19,760 bases of DNA from Alistipes sp. (GTDB taxonomy: Bacteria; Bacteroidota; Bacteroidia; Bacteroidales; Rikenellaceae), in assembly GCA_017646785.1 (NCBI GenBank), contig JAGCLX010000076.1, forward strand, positions 1 to 19,760, in the 5' to 3' direction. Shown piece after piece: positions 1-7,782 of this stretch; position 1 is the stretch's first letter; every line of letters begins with the position of its first letter. Below the pieces are notes generated by a model. It was not told where the DNA came from and searched no databases. It worked only from the letters and a program-made list of their open reading frames with translations. A program made the translations under genes and the position numbers.

Positions 1-171
1 GAGAACCTCGTCATAAGCACCTACTCCTACCGCGAGGGTCTGTCGACCGTGCTCGATGTGTTACAAGCGCAGATAAGCTGGTTGCAGGCATACAGCAACG
101 CCATAGCGGCGCAGTATGACTATGCTGTTGCTATAGCTGCATACGAATATGTGGTTAGTAAGTGGAACTAA
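1..171 (+). CDS. TolC-family outer membrane efflux protein (3' end only)
   Basis: The frame is open from base 1 to a TAA at 169-171, giving 56 residues of the C-terminal end of a protein. The fragment reads YREGLSTVLDVLQAQ and then a helix rich in Ala and Tyr. The YxxGxxxxxDVLxAQ pattern is the hallmark of the last periplasmic helical repeat of TolC/OprM-type channels, which form the outer-membrane duct of RND or ABC efflux pumps and type I secretion systems. The gene would be the last of an efflux operon lying to the left, which cannot be seen here. No clear intrinsic terminator follows it, so some read-through into the secA leader is possible. Family assignment is confident. The pump it serves and its substrate cannot be told from this fragment. 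Confidence 0.85.
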   Translation, partial: ENLVISTYSYREGLSTVLDVLQAQISWLQAYSNAIAAQYDYAVAIAAYEYVVSKWN

Positions 172-196
172 TGTGGCGAAAAAGGGGTTGTCGCTC

Positions 197-227
197 TTTG
201 TCGTTTGAATAATTTTTCATATCTTTG
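197..227 (+). promoter_or_regulatory. secA promoter (Bacteroidota type)
   Basis: TTTG at 197-200 and TATCTTTG at 220-227 are separated by 19 bases and match the -33 (TTTG) and -7 (TAnnTTTG) consensus of the primary Bacteroidota sigma factor. Transcription would start near 234, leaving a leader of about 90 bases before secA, which is long compared with the other promoters in this window. Confidence 0.8.
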
Positions 228-250
228 TGCGATATACGTACGCGTTTAGG

Positions 251-322
251 ATGGTGCGTGCTCGTGCGCGAGTAGGCAACCACGGTGTGACGTGGAGTAA
301 CAGTGCTAATAACAAGTATTAA
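251..322 (+). CDS. Candidate 23-residue upstream ORF in the secA leader
   Basis: An ATG at 251 opens a frame of 23 codons that ends in TAA at 320-322, three bases before the secA ATG at 326. It lies wholly within the predicted secA 5' leader. The peptide begins MVRARARV and ends SANNKY; it is Arg-rich at the front and has no hydrophobic segment. A ribosome finishing this ORF would be placed on the secA start, so translational coupling is plausible. Leader peptides that control secA are known in other phyla (SecM of E. coli), but this one has no export signal like SecM and no sequence likeness that I can see. It may be a chance ORF. I see only the reading frame and its position; function is inference. 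Confidence 0.3.
   Translation: MVRARARVGNHGVTWSNSANNKY
259..295 (+). promoter_or_regulatory. Two small hairpins in the secA leader
   Basis: The leader can fold into TGCTCG/CGAGTA (259-264 with 269-274, including one G-U pair, loop TGCG) and CCACG/CGTGG (280-284 with 291-295, six-base loop). Both lie inside the short upstream ORF. They may tune translation of secA. No U-run follows, so they are not terminators. Confidence 0.35.
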
Positions 323-325
323 GAT

Positions 326-3300
326 ATGGATGTATTATCAAAAGTAATCAAGATGTTCTTCGGCTCTAAGGCCGACAAGGACCGCAAGGAGATCATCCCA
401 TACGTGGAGAAGATCAAGGCTATCTATCCCTCAATCCAGCAGCTCTCGAACGATGAGTTGCGTGGTCGCTCTCAGGCGTTGAGTAAGTCTATCACCGACT
501 TCATCGCTGCTGACGAGGCTGCCATCGCTAAGAACAAGGAGCTGCTCGAGAGCCCAACAACTACACTTAAGGATAAGGAGCGTCTGTCAAGCGAGATTGA
601 GGAGCTCACAAAGCGCATAGATGACAACATCGAGAAGCGCCTTGAGGAGATACTACCCGAGGCATTCGCCATCATGAAGGATACAGCACGCCGCTTCGCT
701 GAGAACGACGAGGTGGTGGTTACAGCTACGGAGTTCGACCGTAACCTCGCTGCCGAGCGTCAGGACTTGGTGCGCATAGATGGCGATAAGGCTATCTACA
801 GCAGCCAGTGGACAGCGGGTGGTAACGTCATCAAGTGGGATATGGTGCACTACGACGTGCAGCTCTTTGGTGGTGTGGTATTGCACAAGGGTCGCATCGC
901 TGAGATGGCTACGGGTGAGGGTAAGACCCTCGTGGCTACGCTCCCAGTATTCCTTAACGCCTTGGCACATAAGGGCGTGCACGTGGTGACCGTGAACGAC
1001 TACCTCGCACGTCGTGATGCCGAGTGGATGGGTCCTATGTATCAGTTCCACGGCCTCTCGGTGGCTTGCATCGACAACACACGCCCAAACTCTGCGGAGC
1101 GTCGTAAGGCATACATGGCCGACATTACCTTTGGTACTAACAACGAGTTCGGCTTCGACTACCTGCGCGATAACATGGCAAACGCACCCAAGGACCTCGT
1201 GCAGCGCAAGCACCACTATGCTATTGTCGATGAGGTCGACTCGGTGCTTATCGATGATGCGCGTACGCCACTTATCATCTCAGGTCCCGTGCCTAAGGGT
1301 AGCGACCAGCTATTTGCAGAGTATCAGCCCGCAGCAAAGTATATCTACGACTTGCAGAGTAAGATGTCGTCGGCAGATGTGGCTGAGGCTAAGCGACTCT
1401 ACAACGAGGGTAACCACGACGAGGCGGGTAAGCTTCTGTTGCGTGCCCACAAGGCTATGCCTAAGTACAAGGCCCTCATTAAGTTCCTCTCGGAGCCTGG
1501 TGTGAAGGTGCTCTTGCAGAAGACTGAGAACATCTACATGCAGGATAACGAAAGACGCATGCCCGAGATTACGGATGACAACTTCGTAATCCACGACGAG
1601 AAGATGAACTCGCTTATGCTCACAGATAAGGGTCATGAGGTGGCGTCGAAGCGCTTTGGTGAGGAGGGCTTCTTCGTGTTGCCCGATATCGGCGCACGTG
1701 TGGCAGAGCTCGACAATGCACAGATAACAGCCGAGGAGCGTGCTAAGGAGAAGGATGCTCTTATCTCTGATTACGCAGTTAAGGCGGAGCGTGTACACAC
1801 CATGAACCAGCTGCTCAAGGCATACTTTATGTTCGAGAAGGAGGTGGAGTATGTGCTTATCGACAACAAGGTGAAGATTGTCGACGAGCAGACAGGTCGT
1901 ATCATGGAGGGTCGTCGCTACTCGGATGGCTTGCACCAGGCTATCGAGGCTAAGGAGAACGTGAAGGTGGAGGATGCTACACAGACATTCGCGACCATCA
2001 CCCTGCAGAACTACTTCCGTATGTATCACAAGCTCTCGGGTATGACCGGTACTGCGGAGACCGAGGCATCGGAGTTCTGGAGCATCTACAAGCTCGACGT
2101 GGTGGTTATCCCCACAAACAAGACCGTCATCCGTGACGACCGTGAGGACCTCGTATACAAGACAGAGCGCGAGAAGTATAACGCTGTAATCGCAGAGATT
2201 GAGCGCCTTGTGGCAGAGGGACGCCCCGTATTGGTGGGTACTACCTCGGTGGAGATTTCGGAGTTGCTGAGCCGTATGCTCAAGCTACGCGGTATTAAGC
2301 ATAACGTGTTGAATGCTAAGCAACACGCCCTCGAGGCACAGATTGTCGCTGAGGCGGGACATAGCGGTCAGGTGACCATCGCTACCAACATGGCGGGTCG
2401 TGGTACCGATATCAAGCTCTCGGCAGAGGTTAAGGAGCGTGGTGGCTTGGCTATCATTGGTACTGAGCGTCATGAGAGCCGTCGTGTGGACCGTCAGTTG
2501 CGTGGTCGTGCAGGACGTCAGGGTGACCCCGGCTCATCGCAGTTCTTCGTGTCGCTCGAGGATAAGCTCATGCGCCTATTCGGCTCAGACCGCATCGCTT
2601 CGATGATGGATAAGATGGGCCTTAAGGAGGGCGAGGTGATACAGGCAGGTATGATGTCTAAGGCCATAGAGCGCGCACAGAAGAAGGTCGAGGAGAACCA
2701 CTTTGGTGTGCGTAAGCGCTTGTTGGAGTATGACGACGTGATGAACTCACAGCGTGAGGTTATCTACACTCGTCGCCGCCATGCCCTCTACGGTGAGAGC
2801 CTCGATATCGACATGAACAACTTGCGCTACGACTATGCACAGAAGTTTGTGGAGCAGAACGAGGGTAACACATATGAGGACTTCAAGTTCGAGCTTATGC
2901 GTGAGGTGGCTCTCGACTTCAGCGTAACCGAGGAGCAGTACGACAAGATGAAGCCCCGCGAGCTCGTGGAGGCTATCGTTAGTGACCTCTCGGCATACTA
3001 CCAGCGCAAGGCTAAGATGATTGCCGATACCGTACGCCCAACAATGGAGCGCATTTATAAGGAGCGTGAGGACCACATGGATATGCGCATCGCATTCCCC
3101 ATCACCGATGGCCGTCTACGCTTCTCGGTGCCCGTGGAGCTCAGCAAGTGCAAGGAGAGTGAGGGCCTAGAGATATACCGTACATTCGCTAAGGTGGCGC
3201 TCTTCACAACCATCGACGACGCATGGCGTGAGCACCTCCGCGAGATGGATGACCTGCGTCAGAGCGTGCAGAATGCTACATACGAGCAGAAAGACCCATT

Positions 3301-3622
3301 GCTCATCTACAAGCTTGAGTCGTTCCAGCTCTTCTCGAAGATGCTCGAGGATATAAACCGCGACGTCTTGGCACTCATCAACAAGTCGGGTATCGCTGTG
3401 CGCGAGGCAGGTGCTAACTCTGTGCAGGAGGCGCGCGAGCAGAAGTCAAAGATTGACGTAAACAAGCTCCAGGCGTCACGTATGGCAGCGGCAGCAGCGG
3501 CAGGTCAGGGTGAGAAGTCGACAACAGCACCCATAAAGGTGGATAAGAGCGTAGGACGTAACGACCCATGCCCCTGTGGCTCAGGTAAGAAGTATAAGCA
3601 TTGTCATGGTAAACTACAATAG
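326..3622 (+). CDS. secA: Protein translocase subunit SecA
   Basis: SecA is the ATPase that pushes unfolded preproteins through the SecYEG channel at the inner membrane. At 1,098 residues it has the long form usual in Bacteroidota. Visible motifs in order are Walker A (MATGEGKT, residues 194-201), the DEAD-type Walker B DEVD (302-305), the long preprotein-crosslinking region, the second helicase domain with [12 protein letters not shown] and the arginine-finger segment [11 protein letters not shown], the helical scaffold, and a C-terminal zinc motif [13 protein letters not shown] with ligands C1082, C1084, C1093 and H1094. That motif is known to bind SecB or ribosomes in other bacteria. The last stretch before it is Ala/Gly-rich linker. 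The start follows a good promoter and a structured leader. A dCMP deaminase gene follows after 9 bases and is probably cotranscribed. Nothing in the protein is odd. Confidence 0.98.
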   Translation: MDVLSKVIKMFFGSKADKDRKEIIPYVEKIKAIYPSIQQLSNDELRGRSQALSKSITDFIAADEAAIAKNKELLESPTTTLKDKERLSSEIEELTKRIDDNIEKRLEEILPEAFAIMKDTARRFAENDEVVVTATEFDRNLAAERQDLVRIDGDKAIYSSQWTAGGNVIKWDMVHYDVQLFGGVVLHKGRIAEMATGEGKTLVATLPVFLNALAHKGVHVVTVNDYLARRDAEWMGPMYQFHGLSVACIDNTRPNSAERRKAYMADITFGTNNEFGFDYLRDNMANAPKDLVQRKHHYAIVDEVDSVLIDDARTPLIISGPVPKGSDQLFAEYQPAAKYIYDLQSKMSSADVAEAKRLYNEGNHDEAGKLLLRAHKAMPKYKALIKFLSEPGVKVLLQKTENIYMQDNERRMPEITDDNFVIHDEKMNSLMLTDKGHEVASKRFGEEGFFVLPDIGARVAELDNAQITAEERAKEKDALISDYAVKAERVHTMNQLLKAYFMFEKEVEYVLIDNKVKIVDEQTGRIMEGRRYSDGLHQAIEAKENVKVEDATQTFATITLQNYFRMYHKLSGMTGTAETEASEFWSIYKLDVVVIPTNKTVIRDDREDLVYKTEREKYNAVIAEIERLVAEGRPVLVGTTSVEISELLSRMLKLRGIKHNVLNAKQHALEAQIVAEAGHSGQVTIATNMAGRGTDIKLSAEVKERGGLAIIGTERHESRRVDRQLRGRAGRQGDPGSSQFFVSLEDKLMRLFGSDRIASMMDKMGLKEGEVIQAGMMSKAIERAQKKVEENHFGVRKRLLEYDDVMNSQREVIYTRRRHALYGESLDIDMNNLRYDYAQKFVEQNEGNTYEDFKFELMREVALDFSVTEEQYDKMKPRELVEAIVSDLSAYYQRKAKMIADTVRPTMERIYKEREDHMDMRIAFPITDGRLRFSVPVELSKCKESEGLEIYRTFAKVALFTTIDDAWREHLREMDDLRQSVQNATYEQKDPLLIYKLESFQLFSKMLEDINRDVLALINKSGIAVREAGANSVQEAREQKSKIDVNKLQASRMAAAAAAGQGEKSTTAPIKVDKSVGRNDPCPCGSGKKYKHCHGKLQ

Positions 3623-3631
3623 TTTATAGCT

Positions 3632-4063
3632 ATGGGATATAAGGAGCAGAAGCAGCGCGAGTTCGATAGACGATACCTTCAGATGGCGCGTGTGTGGGCA
3701 GAAAACTCATACTGCGTGCGACGTAAGGTGGGTGCTTTGCTCGTCAAGGATAAGATGATTATCTCGGACGGTTATAACGGCACACCCGCAGGCTTCGAGA
3801 ATATATGCGAGGATGACATGGGCACAACCAAACCATACGTGCTACATGCTGAGGCTAACGCCATAACTAAGGTTGCCAAGAGCGCTAACAACTGCGACGG
3901 CTCTACGCTATATGTCACCGCCTCGCCATGCATAGAGTGTGCTAAGCTCATCATCCAGGCGGGCATACGTCGCGTGGTCTATGCCGACCCATACCGCAAC
4001 GACGACGGCATACGTCTGCTGGAGCGTGTAGGCATCGAGTGCATACAGATTGATGGCGTATAG
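3632..4063 (+). CDS. Deoxycytidylate (dCMP) deaminase, ComEB/Dcd-like cytidine deaminase fold
   Basis: This 143-residue protein belongs to the zinc-dependent CMP/dCMP deaminase family, which converts dCMP to dUMP and so supplies the precursor of dTMP. The catalytic HAE motif is at residues 72-74 (HAEANAI), where H72 is a zinc ligand and E74 the proton shuttle. The second zinc motif PCIEC supplies C100 and C103. The NGTPAGFEN segment ahead of the active site is the typical nucleotide-binding loop of dCMP deaminases and distinguishes it from tRNA adenosine deaminase. The length is normal for the family. It begins 9 bases after the secA stop, so it is likely cotranscribed with secA, although the two functions are unrelated. 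It is followed by a strong two-sided terminator. The family is secure; dCMP rather than another deoxycytidine substrate is a family-based inference. Confidence 0.9.
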   Translation: MGYKEQKQREFDRRYLQMARVWAENSYCVRRKVGALLVKDKMIISDGYNGTPAGFENICEDDMGTTKPYVLHAEANAITKVAKSANNCDGSTLYVTASPCIECAKLIIQAGIRRVVYADPYRNDDGIRLLERVGIECIQIDGV

Positions 4064-4097
4064 TGCTATTCAACCATAATAACTATTCAGTCTTAAT

Positions 4098-4135
4098 AAA
4101 TAGAGGGGTTTCCATTGTGGAAAACCCCTCTATTT
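4098..4135. terminator. Bidirectional intrinsic terminator between dCMP deaminase and fmt genes
   Basis: A perfect 14-base-pair inverted repeat (AAATAGAGGGGTTT at 4098-4111 with its complement at 4122-4135) encloses a 10-base loop and runs into TTTTT on the plus strand. A-rich sequence on the left side gives a weaker U-run for the minus strand. It ends the plus-strand secA unit and, facing it, the fmt unit whose stop codon is at 4136. Confidence 0.9.
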
Positions 4136-5101
4136 TTATAGTTGGAATACCTCATTAGATAGTCGCCAGCCAAGCAGCACATCCTTTATGGGCATGCGGC
4201 GCTTGCCTGCCATCTGCAGCTCCTCGATGTATACCCAGCCATCGGCAGCTGCCACGGCGAGGTGTGTACGACCATCGGTTTTGAGCGTGCCGGGTGTGGC
4301 GTTGTGGTTGCATAGCTCGAAGCGTGTGGCGAAGACCTTAGCAGAACCACACTCCGCGCCATCCTTATATATAGGTGTCCACGCAGCAGGGTAGGGGGAT
4401 AGACCTCGTACGAGGTTGTGTATCTGCTCGGCGGGGCGACACCAATCTATGCGGCCATCCTCCTTGAAGATTTTGGGCGCAGGCTTGAGTGTTGCCTCGT
4501 CGATGTGCATCTGCTCTATTGTCGTGTAGTTGCCCTGTGCGAGCTTGTCTACGGTGCGTGTTACAAGGTGTGAGCCTATCTCCATTAGTCGGTCGTAGAG
4601 CGTACCTATGTTGTCCTGTGGAAGTATCTCTGTAGCCTCCTGCTCGATGATTGCACCCTTGTCTATCTCGTGGTTTAGCAGGAACGTGGTCACGCCCGTG
4701 GTTGTTTCGCCGTTTATTATAGCCCAGTTTATGGGTGCAGCACCACGATACTGGGGTAGTAGCGAGGCGTGGAGGTTGAACGTACCGAGGCGGGGCATTG
4801 CCCACACCACCTCGGGTAGCATGCGAAAGGCGATTACTATGCCGAGGTCGGGCTGTAGCTCTCTGAGCTCAGTGAGGAACGCCTCATCGCGTAGCTTCTC
4901 GGGCTGTAGGATGGGTAGTCCCAACTCGCGAGCTGTGCACTTCACGTCGCTCTCATGCACCTTTTGACCGCGACCAGCGGGCTTGTCGGGTGTTGTCACC
5001 ACGGCAACGATGTTGTATCCCTCTTCGACCAGTCGCTTGAGCGATGTAGAGGCGAACTCGGGCGTACCCATAAATACTATACGTAGGCTCTTTGCATCCA
5101 T
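4136..5101 (-). CDS. fmt: Methionyl-tRNA formyltransferase
   Basis: Fmt transfers a formyl group from 10-formyltetrahydrofolate to the methionine on initiator tRNA, which marks it for translation initiation. The 321-residue length is normal. The N-terminal Rossmann-type domain starts with RIVFMGTPEFA (residues 7-17), and the family signature SLLPQYRGAAPINWAI lies at 113-128. The catalytic triad is visible as N109, H111 and D147, matching N108, H110 and D146 of the E. coli enzyme. The tRNA-binding C-terminal barrel follows (about 210-321). The gene is last in a minus-strand unit behind an LptF/LptG-family permease gene, 31 bases away, and ends at a shared terminator. No def (peptide deformylase) gene is adjacent, unlike the common def-fmt pairing. 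Confidence in function is very high. Confidence 0.97.
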   Translation of the reverse strand: MDAKSLRIVFMGTPEFASTSLKRLVEEGYNIVAVVTTPDKPAGRGQKVHESDVKCTARELGLPILQPEKLRDEAFLTELRELQPDLGIVIAFRMLPEVVWAMPRLGTFNLHASLLPQYRGAAPINWAIINGETTTGVTTFLLNHEIDKGAIIEQEATEILPQDNIGTLYDRLMEIGSHLVTRTVDKLAQGNYTTIEQMHIDEATLKPAPKIFKEDGRIDWCRPAEQIHNLVRGLSPYPAAWTPIYKDGAECGSAKVFATRFELCNHNATPGTLKTDGRTHLAVAAADGWVYIEELQMAGKRRMPIKDVLLGWRLSNEVFQL

Positions 5102-5132
5102 ATTATATTGTGTGTATGGTTTTTATGTTCGG

Positions 5133-6758
5133 TTACTTCTTCTTGCGCTTGAATAGTTTGGCTATGCGCTTTGCCATGCGTCGCATGCGTACGTCATACC
5201 AGTCGGTGTCGAGCAGCGAGGAGTCGTTTGTAGCCTTGCTGGTGAGGTATATAGCCACGAGCATGAATATCGGTATCGGCAGCCACATGCCATAGAGCGC
5301 ATCCCACGTACCCTCCTTAGCCATCTTCTCACCCCAAATGCTTATGACGTAGAAGACAACGAAGAAGATGACCGAGATTACGGCTGGCAGACCCAAACCA
5401 CCCTTGCGGATGATAGCTCCCAGGGGTGCACCAATCATGAAGAAGATGATGATGGATATGGGCAGCGTGAGCTTGCGGTGCCACTCGTTTAGCGAGAGGT
5501 AGAACTGCGTGAGGGGTATCTTCGACGACTGCTCATCGTATGTGTATGAGCCCTGACCCGCACGTGCGCTGTGGTATGCGGTCTGGAATAGCTTAGCGCG
5601 CTCACGTATCGAGAGGTCGGTTATCGAGTCGTAGAAGTTGATGGGGTAGAACTCACTGCGGTCGATGTTTAGGCTGTCGTCGGGGAAGATGGTGGTGTCG
5701 CGTGCGAATACCTGGCGCTTAACCAATGGCGTGAGGCTTCGCATGTTGTAGTGCTCAATCTGTATCTGCAGCGAGTCCATAAGCTCCTCGAGGCCACTCA
5801 TGTTGCGTGTTCGCGACTCGGTGAACTCGCGTGACATGTCGCCTGCTGGTCTACCCACCTTGTCCACGGGGAATGTACCATCCTGGCGTGTGAACTCATG
5901 TATGCGCATGCTGTTCTTGTCGTACCACTGGCTGCTACGCGTGTGCTCGTAGGTGCGACCGTTGTGTAGGGTGACGTAGAGGAACGCCTTGTCCTCGGAC
6001 ATGCGTATGTATCCCGACTCGGCTACGGTGGTTGTCATGTCGCCATTCGAGCTGCGTGTGTCGAATATAAGCACGCTGTCGAGGCGCTGTGTTGCGGGGT
6101 CCTGATGGTCTACGCGTATGCTCATGTCGGGTAGTCCGTTGAAGAACATACCGTCCTGGAACTGTAGCTCCTGGCGCTGCTCGCGTATGTCAAAGAGGAT
6201 GTCGTACATGCGTTTGTTCGCTGCCGGCACTATGTTGTTTGTCAGGTAAAAGCTCAACACCGATATCACGCCCACGATGACGATGAGGGGTCTTAGGATG
6301 CGCATGATAGGCATGCCCGAGGACTTCATGGCCAGCAACTCGTAGTTCTCGCCCAGGTTACCCAGAGCCATGATTGACGATAGTAGTAGTGCCAGTGGCA
6401 GACCCAAGGGAATCATGTTTGCCGTAGCACACACGACAAGCTCGGCTATAGTGAAGAATTCCAGACCCTTGCCCGTCAGCTCGTCGATGTATCTCCATAC
6501 GAAGTTCATCATCAGGATGAAGAGCACGATGAAGAATGTCGCTGCCAGAGGGCCTATGTAGGCCTTTATCACCAGGCGGTATACGCGCACCATGAGCATC
6601 GAGATTATGACCATCGCTATGGCCATCCATAGGGGTACGGTAATCATGCCCCATGACCAGTCTATTATGTCGAGGAGCTTAGCCGCTGCTAGGTGTGTGA
6701 ACCATCCGAGCAGTGGGAGTGCCAGTAGTGAAAGTATTGTACTGTTGCTATTCTTCAT
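5133..6758 (-). CDS. LptF/LptG-family permease (YjgP/YjgQ), with N-terminal extension
   Basis: This 541-residue membrane protein fits the LptF/LptG family, the transmembrane half of the LptBFG ABC transporter that extracts lipopolysaccharide from the inner membrane. The family pattern is seen from residue 59: VYRLVIKAYIGPL followed by a membrane helix (about 70-90), more helices at 103-130 and 153-172, a large periplasmic beta-rich domain (about 180-425), then three C-terminal helices (about 430-447, 455-475, 493-507). The end is a very basic cytoplasmic tail (KRIAKLFKRKKK). The first 58 residues are extra, with two hydrophobic segments and a WSWGMITVPLW motif. I keep the start at 6758 because it lies 19 bases after the upstream permease gene and the frame is open throughout. 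LptF versus LptG cannot be decided. LptB is not in the window. Confidence 0.85.
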   Translation of the reverse strand: MKNSNSTILSLLALPLLGWFTHLAAAKLLDIIDWSWGMITVPLWMAIAMVIISMLMVRVYRLVIKAYIGPLAATFFIVLFILMMNFVWRYIDELTGKGLEFFTIAELVVCATANMIPLGLPLALLLSSIMALGNLGENYELLAMKSSGMPIMRILRPLIVIVGVISVLSFYLTNNIVPAANKRMYDILFDIREQRQELQFQDGMFFNGLPDMSIRVDHQDPATQRLDSVLIFDTRSSNGDMTTTVAESGYIRMSEDKAFLYVTLHNGRTYEHTRSSQWYDKNSMRIHEFTRQDGTFPVDKVGRPAGDMSREFTESRTRNMSGLEELMDSLQIQIEHYNMRSLTPLVKRQVFARDTTIFPDDSLNIDRSEFYPINFYDSITDLSIRERAKLFQTAYHSARAGQGSYTYDEQSSKIPLTQFYLSLNEWHRKLTLPISIIIFFMIGAPLGAIIRKGGLGLPAVISVIFFVVFYVISIWGEKMAKEGTWDALYGMWLPIPIFMLVAIYLTSKATNDSSLLDTDWYDVRMRRMAKRIAKLFKRKKK

Positions 6759-6777
6759 ATCCAGTGTCGTTCTATGT

Positions 6778-7641
6778 CTAAGTTAGGCTGTGTGCCCTGT
6801 TCTTTTTGCGTCTGTATGCCTCGTATAGCTTTGCTCCAAGCAGAGCCACCGAGAGTAGGAATATGATGCAGCTTCCCGTGGGTAGACCTCCACCCGATGG
6901 TAGCTCTACCTCGTAGCTCATCACAAAGCCCGCCATGTTGCACACCGTGGCTATGGCCACCGCGAGGGGTGTTATTATGCGGTAGTCCTTGGTCAGCGTG
7001 TTTGCTATTACCGTGGGTATCGTCACCAGCGACATGAGCAGCACTATGCCCATCACCTTTATCGACAGCACTATGGTCACTGCTACCACCACCGACATCA
7101 GGTATGCCATCGCCGTAGTGGGTATTCCCTGGCTGCGTGCATACTCCTCGTCAAAGGTCATATACATTATCCTACGCCCCCAGAGAACTGCTCCCGCAAC
7201 CACTACCACCATGAGCAGTGCGAGCCACTTTATGTCTGCGCCATCTACCAGCGATATGCTGCCAAATAGGTAGCTTGGTAGTTCAACTGCATAGCCCGGA
7301 GTCAGCGACATGAATAGTGCGCCTATGGCCATGCCTACTGACCAGATGATACCGATTGCCGAGTCCTCGCGTATGCTGCCACGGCGCGATGCGTACTCCA
7401 CACCCACGGATGCCACCGATGCGAATATGAGAGCTCCAACTATAGGGTTAAATCCCGCGTACAGAGCTATGCCCAGGCCACCAAACGAGGCGTGTGTTAT
7501 GCCGCCACTGAGGAATACCATACGACGAGCCACGACATAGCTGCCCACTACGCCACATGTAATGGCCGATAGCAGACACACCACCATGGCGTCGGCAAGG
7601 TGGTCGTAGAGCATTATATCCTCGAATAGGCTAATCATCAT
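6778..7641 (-). CDS. Metal ABC transporter permease (ZnuB/MntB, ABC-3 family)
   Basis: The 287-residue protein has about eight hydrophobic segments and the ABC-3 permease pattern: RRMVFLSGGITHASFGGLGIALYAG near residues 40-65 (the VLRRM...DALSHA region of ZnuB), the conserved helix with SIKVMGIVLLMSLVTIPTVIAN (about 193-214), and a closing PSGGGLPTGSCIIFLLSV. This family forms the membrane channel for zinc, manganese or iron(II) uptake with a separate ATPase and a substrate-binding lipoprotein. Neither partner gene is next to it, which is unusual; they must lie elsewhere if the system works. It is first in a unit with the LptF/LptG-like gene and fmt. Start choice between the two adjacent ATGs (7641 and 7638) is open. 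The metal cannot be predicted, and no metal-responsive operator is obvious upstream. Confidence 0.85.
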   Translation of the reverse strand: MMISLFEDIMLYDHLADAMVVCLLSAITCGVVGSYVVARRMVFLSGGITHASFGGLGIALYAGFNPIVGALIFASVASVGVEYASRRGSIREDSAIGIIWSVGMAIGALFMSLTPGYAVELPSYLFGSISLVDGADIKWLALLMVVVVAGAVLWGRRIMYMTFDEEYARSQGIPTTAMAYLMSVVVAVTIVLSIKVMGIVLLMSLVTIPTVIANTLTKDYRIITPLAVAIATVCNMAGFVMSYEVELPSGGGLPTGSCIIFLLSVALLGAKLYEAYRRKKNRAHSLT

Positions 7642-7661
7642 CTCATAGTAAATAAATCCTG

Positions 7662-7693
7662 CAAATGTACTTTTTTTTTGCGTAACCGCGAAA
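7662..7693 (-). promoter_or_regulatory. Promoter for the permease-LptF/G-fmt unit
   Basis: Read on the minus strand, TACATTTG (7669-7662) is an exact TAnnTTTG element. The best -33 candidate, TTTC at 7693-7690, is 20 bases upstream and has one mismatch. The spacer holds a run of nine A residues (plus-strand T run 7671-7679). The predicted start of transcription is about 15 bases before the ATG. Confidence 0.55.
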
Positions 7694-7721
7694 TGTTTTT
7701 TTAAATTCTCTTAACTTTTTG

Positions 7722-7770
7722 TAACTTCGCCCTTTGAAAATGCCTCGTTGGAGGCTACAATGAAATTGTA
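7722..7770 (+). promoter_or_regulatory. mtaB promoter candidate and leader palindromes
   Basis: TAACTTCG at 7722-7729 is one base off TAnnTTTG; no good -33 TTTG is present, only a T-rich stretch. The leader then holds two adjacent perfect inverted repeats: GCCTC/GAGGC with a GTTG loop (7742-7755) and TACAAT/ATTGTA with a GAA spacer (7756-7770). The start codon follows 12 bases later. Confidence 0.4.
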
Positions 7771-7782
7771 AATTGTGATTTT

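Noticed and set aside
1310..2029. A 239-codon open frame antisense to secA (and similar shadows elsewhere in secA)
   Set aside because: It lies wholly inside a strongly conserved secA region; its translation is rich in Leu, His and Val with no recognisable pattern.
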